The position numbers were made by a program, and so were the translations under genes. A DNA stretch of 10,203 bases from Bremia lactucae (Eukaryota; Oomycota; Peronosporomycetes; Peronosporales; Peronosporaceae): positions 1,938,097 through 1,948,299 of the forward strand of contig NC_090616.1 of the NCBI RefSeq assembly GCF_004359215.1, in the 5' to 3' direction. Below are positions 6,667 to 10,203 of the stretch, one piece after another. How positions within the stretch are numbered: position 1 is the stretch's first letter; every line of letters begins with the position of its first letter. Below the pieces are notes generated by a model. It had not been told where the DNA came from and made no database searches. It saw nothing but the letters and a program-made list of their open reading frames with translations.

Positions 6667-6890
6667 TCAGTCTGAAAACTACTTCCTACTTGGTAAGTGC
6701 GCACGAGGAGACGAATTACCGCTCCCGTGATGACATTTAACCAGAGTTCTTAGTGTGTTGGGTGAGGTCGCTAACGCGCCCACCACAACTGCCTCACTGC
6801 ACGCAAGAGAAGCAGGTTTAACCGCTTCCTCGCTGTGCCAGGGTGTGTGCCTAAGTAGAGCGTGGCCGCATTACGACGTGCCCGCCTACA
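6358..6890 (+). mobile_element. LTR of Gypsy element B
   Basis: A 533-bp segment starts TGTAACGGGC and ends CCTACA, followed by two bases (CT) and TGGTAGCACTT, the same end-spacer-PBS arrangement as the LTR at 5130-5587. Apart from the termini and primer site the two LTRs do not align by eye, so they belong to different families. No polypurine tract precedes 6358, and a primer-binding site and gag follow 6890, so this is a 5' LTR, not the 3' LTR of element A. The first 310 bases are a chain of inverted repeats (U3-like). No partner LTR lies in the window. The five bases before it, GTTCG (6353-6357), are the candidate target duplication. Confidence 0.8.
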
Positions 6891-6892
6891 CT

Positions 6893-6903
6893 TGGTAGCA
6901 CTT
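6893..6903 (+). other. Primer-binding site of element B
   Basis: TGGTAGCACTT lies two bases after the LTR end and is identical over 11 bases to the site at 5590-5600, so elements A and B should be primed by the same tRNA. The sites diverge after base 11. Confidence 0.6.
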
Positions 6904-6946
6904 GAAATTCTTCCCACGACCCGCATCTCTGCGTGTGTACGTGAGG

Positions 6947-7364
6947 ATGAGCCTCAATATTGATTAGGCTCAATTTTCCCCACCTCTCCGAACATCATCG
7001 GGAGGTGGCAGTGCTTATGGCGCAAAGACTTGGTGAACAAGCCCTGGCCAGGCTCCAGGGTAGTCCTCCTGAGCAACATGTTGCTCAGTTGGAGCAGTTT
7101 GAGGCATTCGTGCTCGGACAACGGAGGGCCGCGTCCGAGGCACAGGGCCATGCTGCGGCAGAGTCCGTCACTCAGACTCAGGATGAGCTGAGGCATGAGC
7201 AGGCTCGGAGCGAGGCTCTCAACAGAACTGTTGAGATGCTCTCTGCTCGGCCGCATCAGCCGAGGCCCATTCGAATGGACCGCCCGCGTTCGATGGAGCT
7301 GCGGCGGACACGATTGTCCACTGGCTTTTTGCCGTGGAGCAATGCGGTGTCTCGTAGCTCATCG
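6947..7364 (+). pseudogene. Gag of element B, broken and 3'-truncated
   Basis: About 45 bases after the primer-binding site ATG (6947) begins MSLNID-stop. A shift to the frame at 6960 continues LNFPHLSEHHREVAVLMAQR, LGEQALARLQGSPPEQHVAQ, LEQFEAFVLGQRRAASEAQG, then a coiled coil (DELRHEQARSEALNRTVEML) and HQPRPIRMDRP. A 1-base loss near 7287 moves it to the frame at 7289: FDGAAADTIVHWLFAVEQCG, V, S, stop (7355-7357), LIEYL. The PIRMD.P.FDG...TIVHWL motif is characteristic of one oomycete Gypsy Gag family and differs from Gag of element A. The frame at 6960 has a TTG, not an ATG, at its start, so it is not itself a start site. Homology ends abruptly at 7364, where minus-strand integrase sequence begins. 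It should make no functional Gag. Confidence 0.78.
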
Positions 7365-7459
7365 AGTATCTTAAATGACCCGCGATGACAACATCGTGAT
7401 ATTCATGGATGACACGGCTCTTGAATTCTTCATTAAACCGTTGAGCGACATTTCTATAA
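7365..7459 (-). pseudogene. 95-bp integrase zinc-finger fragment, same as in the tandem array
   Basis: These 95 bases are identical to 9892-9986 and nearly identical to 8750-8844 and 9321-9415. The minus strand reads RNVAQRFNEEFKSRVIHEYH then DVVIAGHLRY, the His-His half of the Gypsy integrase HHCC finger (HEYHD...AGHL). Both flanks differ from those in the array: on the right it joins the protease-RT linker of another piece, on the left it meets the plus-strand Gag of element B. So RT and RNase H have been lost between linker and integrase here. The plus-strand frame across it is only the antisense. Confidence 0.75.
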
Positions 7460-8350
7460 CTTGCCGGAGCACCTCAACAGAGGATGCCTCCTCAATCTCG
7501 TCTTTGACGGCCTCGATCACCTCGTTCGAAGGCCCGTCCTCTAATTTTAGACTGATCCAAAGGTCACTCGTTTAGATGTGCCTTTGATCGTCCTTATCTG
7601 TCGGGTACTCGTTCTTCAAGTCACCACGACCTTTTTCTGGGAAGCGGGTGCCGTTGCACTCCTGGCTAACGCACCCTTTCCAACCGCACCAGGCTCTAGG
7701 CACTGTGACGGTTAATGCGACGCATGACTTCCTGTCAGCTCGCCGTCTACTGCCACAGGCTCTGGGCTCTGTGCAGGACATTCGGACGCATGAGTGCTTG
7801 GCATCGTCCTTTTCACAACCCCAGTCTCCACGAGCTGGGTAGGAATTGGTGACGTTTGACATCTCGTTAACGCACCCTCAAGTGTGTTTGACACGACATC
7901 AGTTGCAAACACTTCTCGCAGGAGCACATCCTCTCCAGTGTCCTGCGTAGAGTTCGCAACTGTGCGTGTACGCCAGTCTATCCATGGTTGGTTCTTTGCC
8001 AAGCTTAGGATGATGTCATACGGACTCTCCATACCTAGCACTGTGAACTTCTCTTTACAAGAGAAGTCACTAAAGCTGAAGGCGAGTTCTACTTGAACTC
8101 CCTCAGACTTAACGAGCGCGCCGTTCGCTCAACGAAAGGTCGCCTCTTCTCGCTTATCGTCCTGGCAAAGCGACTCAAACATCGCCCGTCTCTTTCTTGG
8201 AGCCGCGAGTTTTACAAATTTTTGTGATGCATTCAAATCCACTTGGAGGGTCATCACCTGGTCATAGCCTCGTACTTGAGCGCTATAGACCAGCAGGGTT
8301 GAGATCCGAAATTTCGAGACCTTAGGGACTATGCTAACCATTTGCTCCAC
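7460..8350 (-). pseudogene. Gypsy protease and following linker (element C), minus strand
   Basis: One minus-strand frame runs from 8350 to 7712 with a single stop (8129-8131). It reads EQMVSIVPKVSKFRISTLLV, YSAQVRGYDQVMTLQVD, LNASQKFVKLAA, RKRRAMFESLCQDDKREEA, stop, ANGALVKSEGVQVELAFSFS, CKEKFTVLGMESPYDIIL, SLAKNQPWIDWRTRTV, then a Ser/Thr/Pro-rich linker. It matches a Gypsy aspartic protease. The catalytic triplet plus AS, normally D-[ST]-G-A-S, is D-L-N-A-S (8225-8239): the Asp remains but Ser/Thr and Gly are replaced. The conserved GMPWLA after YDIIL is shortened to SLA. From 7711 to 7460 linker-like DLWISLKLEDGPSNEV and AVKDEIEEASSVEVLRQV can be read. The piece is well preserved but dead, and is joined at 7459 to an integrase scrap. 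Confidence 0.82.
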
Positions 8351-8673
8351 AACTCTGAACTTAGGGGTAGCTTCAGAGTCCGCGTTAGTAGGGCATCCCG
8401 CCCCTACCGCGCTCCTGCATTTCCCGACCCCTCAGTGGTCGATGCAGAAGTCATGCGTCTCGCACGCTGGCTCTTGCCATCGCCCTTTCGGACGGGGGCA
8501 TCTTTGCCCCAGCAGGGACCCCATCATAGCAGCGAGCCATCCAATGGCTCCAACTCCATGGAAGTGGTATCTGACCACTCGGCCGACGGCTTATACCAAA
8601 CTATCGCCGAGGCACTGTTGTAGGATTGCTCCTCAACCAAGGTAACTTGGATTGCCTCTTCCATCTCTCGCAT
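8351..8673 (-). pseudogene. Gag C-terminus with degraded zinc-knuckle region (element C)
   Basis: From 8673 the minus strand reads MREMEEAIQVTLVEEQSYNS, ASAIVWYKPSAEWSDTTSME, LEPLDGSL, as in the end of the Gag capsid domain of oomycete Gypsy elements (TMEEAIQ.AL.EE..., then PMEL). A Cys-x2-Cys zinc knuckle should follow; only a Cys-Tyr remnant in a shifted frame around 8535-8540 is visible. A basic, Ser/Arg-rich tail leads to the protease at 8350, which is in a different frame, so at least one frameshift lies between. At 8673 it meets the tandem array, with a short shared sequence (CATCTC..GCATG) at the join. Confidence 0.62.
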
Positions 8674-9005
8674 GTACCTACATATCGCCGGATGCCCTTT
8701 GACATTTTAGACCCAAAGTGCCATGTTTGTACCGCCAGTTACTTCTTGTAGTATCTTAAATGACCCGCGATGACAACATCGTGATATTTATGGATGACAC
8801 GGCTCTTGAATTCTTCATTGAACCTTTGTGCGACATTTCTATAAGGAAACGTATATGAAGTTCTACAACTCTTTAGCAGTTTTAATTCGAGTTGAATTCG
8901 ATGTCATGCTTTTTGGTGCACCTGATGCTCTCTGATTAAATTCAGATACTCTTGGGCACTTAGGTTTCGAACCATCACAGTACGAATCCCCGTCGCCCAA
9001 GTTTG
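8674..9005 (-). pseudogene. Integrase N-terminal segment in array unit 1
   Basis: One minus-strand frame from 9005 reads QTWATGIRTVMVRNLSAQEY, LNLIREHQVHQKA, stop, HRIQLELKLLKSCRTSYTFP, then RFNEEFKSRVIHKYHD, VVIAGHLRYYKT, stop, LAVQTWHFGSKMPKGIRRYV. This is the RNase H-integrase connection followed by the HHCC zinc finger of a Gypsy integrase; both His are present. The piece ends at 8674, where it is joined to the Gag C-terminus of element C, so the core domain is missing. Two stops in the same frame are shared with the other units, so decay preceded the duplication. Confidence 0.65.
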
Positions 9006-9250
9006 AGACGCTCATCTACAACCATAGGAAATACAAAAGTGTTTGATGCTTTTGTTGTGTGATTTGCCTAAGGCATCATGTTTTAATGACACTATTATCT
9101 TGAAGTGTGAAAAATCGCCAACGAGAGGTTGTGCTAGGTTTTTCATGATCGAAGATACTAACAGCCAAATCTTTAATGTTAACCTGGACCGAAACGACGA
9201 ATAGGTTTAATCTGTTTGGCCTTATTGCGCTGACCCATCTCGCATTATTT
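8680..9250. repeat. Tandem array unit 1 (571 bp)
   Basis: The unit starts ACATATCGCCGG and is followed directly by unit 2. Similarity to the array begins slightly earlier, near 8662, where CATCTCTCGCATG parallels CATCTCGCATG at the end of unit 2. By eye it differs from unit 2 at roughly a dozen positions, about 98% identity. Confidence 0.93.
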
Positions 9251-9576
9251 ACATATCGCCGGATGCCCTTTGGCATTTTAGACCCAAAGTGCCATGTTTG
9301 TACCGCCAGTTACGTATTGTAGTATCTTGAATGACCCGCGATGACAACATCGTGATATTTATGGATGACACGGCTCTTGAATTCTTCATTGAACCGTTGA
9401 GCGACATTTCTATAAGGAAACGTATGTGAAGTTCTACAACTCTTTAGCAGTTTTAATTCGAGTTGAATTCGATGTCATGCTTTTTGGTGCACCTGATGCT
9501 CTCTGATTAAATTCAGATACTCTTGGCCACTTAGGTTTCGAACCATCACAGTACGAATCCCCGTCGCCCAAGTTTG
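9201..9576 (-). pseudogene. Integrase N-terminal segment in array unit 2 (spans the unit 1/2 border)
   Basis: Same reading as in unit 1, but it continues over the unit border: SKMPKGIRRYVNNARW, and after a frameshift CEMGQRNKAKQIKPI. The last part matches the family's C..C.R.K. segment (CEMCQRNKA), the Cys half of the HHCC finger, with the second Cys replaced by Gly. Beyond KPI the similarity to integrase stops, so the core is absent. The two stops of unit 1 are also here. Confidence 0.65.
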
Positions 9577-9822
9577 AGACGCTCATCTACAACCATAGGA
9601 AATACAAAAGTGTTTGATGCTTTTGTTGTGTGATTTGCCTAAGGCATCATGTTTTAATGACACTATTATCTTGAAGTGTGAAAAATTGCCAACGAGAGGT
9701 TGTGCTAGGTTTTTCATGATCGAAGATACTAACAGCCAAATCTTTAATGCTAACCTGGACCGAAACGACGACTAGGTTTAATCTGTTTGGCCTTATTGCG
9801 CTGACCCATCTCGCATGTACCT
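9251..9822. repeat. Tandem array unit 2 (572 bp)
   Basis: Head-to-tail with units 1 and 3. It differs at its very start: ATTTACATATCG replaces GTACCTACATATCG of units 1 and 3. It shares TTGGCC near 9522 with unit 3, where unit 1 has TTGGGC. Confidence 0.93.
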
Positions 9823-10147
9823 ACATATCGCCGGATGCCCTTTGACATTTTAGACCAAAGTGCCATGTTTGTACCGCCAGTTACGTCTTGTAGTATCTTA
9901 AATGACCCGCGATGACAACATCGTGATATTCATGGATGACACGGCTCTTGAATTCTTCATTAAACCGTTGAGCGACATTTCTATAAGGAAACGTATATGA
10001 AGTTCTACAACTCTTTAGCAGGTTTAATTCGAGTTGAATTCGATGTCATGCTTTTTGGTGCACCTGATGCTCTCTGATTAAATTCAGATACTCTTGGCCA
10101 CTTAGGTTTCGAACCATCACAGTACGAATCCCCGTCGCCCAAGTTTG
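9772..10147 (-). pseudogene. Integrase N-terminal segment in array unit 3
   Basis: Repeats the content of the unit 2 segment: connection, HEYHD...AGHL, SKMPKGIRRYV region (frameshifted here by the 1-base loss near 9855), then the degraded Cys half. Its His-His block has the HEYHD form, unlike HKYHD of units 1 and 2, and is identical to 7365-7459. Confidence 0.65.
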
Positions 10148-10203
10148 AGACGCTCATCTACAACCATAGGAAATACAAAAGTGTTTGATGCTTTTGTTGT
10201 GTG
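9823..10203. repeat. Tandem array unit 3 (cut by window end)
   Basis: The first 381 bases of a third unit, which continues past the window. It has a 1-base loss near 9855 (GACCAAAG for GACCCAAAG) and carries the variant of the 95-bp block that is identical to 7365-7459. Confidence 0.92.

Noticed and set aside
6960..6962. Start codon for Gag of element B at 6960
   Set aside because: The codon is TTG; the nearest plausible ATG is 6947, followed by a frameshift, or an internal ATG at 7017.
7375..7575. Plus-strand 66-codon frame over the 95-bp block
   Set aside because: Antisense to the integrase zinc finger and linker, which have recognisable family motifs on the minus strand.
8331..8645. Two plus-strand frames of about 100 codons, Pro/Ser rich
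   Set aside because: They lie opposite the minus-strand Gag C-terminus and protease start and show no motif of their own.
8951..9001. tRNA-like motif on the minus strand: GGTTCGAAACC flanked by CTTGGGC and GCCCAAG
   Set aside because: The span is only about 51 nt, the TTCGA loop lacks a proper 5-bp stem, no anticodon arm fits, and units 2 and 3 break the outer pairing (CTTGGCC).
8680..10203. CRISPR or short-spacer array
   Set aside because: The repeated unit is about 571 bp and continuous with no unique spacers; this is a direct tandem duplication.

Overview
The window looks like repeat-rich nuclear DNA of a filamentous eukaryote, most likely an oomycete (Phytophthora or downy-mildew type). 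The evidence is that every recognisable coding stretch matches Ty3/Gypsy (Metaviridae-type) LTR-retrotransposon Gag or Pol segments of the kind abundant in those genomes. I see no host gene, tRNA, rRNA or CRISPR array. The species call is inference; family names come from motif recognition, not a search.

Layout. (1) 222-4345, minus strand: a heavily decayed Gypsy pol running from protease (about 4345) through reverse transcriptase, RNase H and integrase zinc finger and core to the integrase C-terminal GPY/F-like domain (about 222). It has many stops, frameshifts and at least one internal deletion. A coiled-coil relic on the plus strand abuts or overlaps its end (2-257). (2) 4346-5129: AT-rich, gene-poor, with a weak hint of a decayed hAT/BED-type DNA transposon. 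(3) 5130-6171: the 5' end of a fairly intact plus-strand Gypsy element A (LTR with TGTAAC...GTTACA ends, primer-binding site, open gag), cut by a 100-N assembly gap (6172-6271). (4) 6272-6357: a scrap of plus-strand integrase interrupted by the LTR of a second element B (6358-6890), followed by its primer-binding site and a broken gag (to 7364). (5) 7365-8673, minus strand: a mosaic of a third element (gag C-terminus, protease, linker) whose RT/RNase H is missing and whose linker is fused to a 95-bp integrase fragment. (6) About 8674-10203: a recent head-to-tail array of about 571-bp units (two full copies and a third cut by the window edge), each carrying a decayed integrase zinc-finger segment on the minus strand.

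The signal that these features do not explain is an unusual density of short, near-perfect inverted repeats. They tile the decayed pol (at least 20 between 2483 and 4291) and form chains in the U3 part of both LTRs. At two RT sites the inverted arms appear as extra sequence relative to the family's protein spacing, which suggests fold-back template switching. Only element A could still be coding, and its pol is hidden by the gap.
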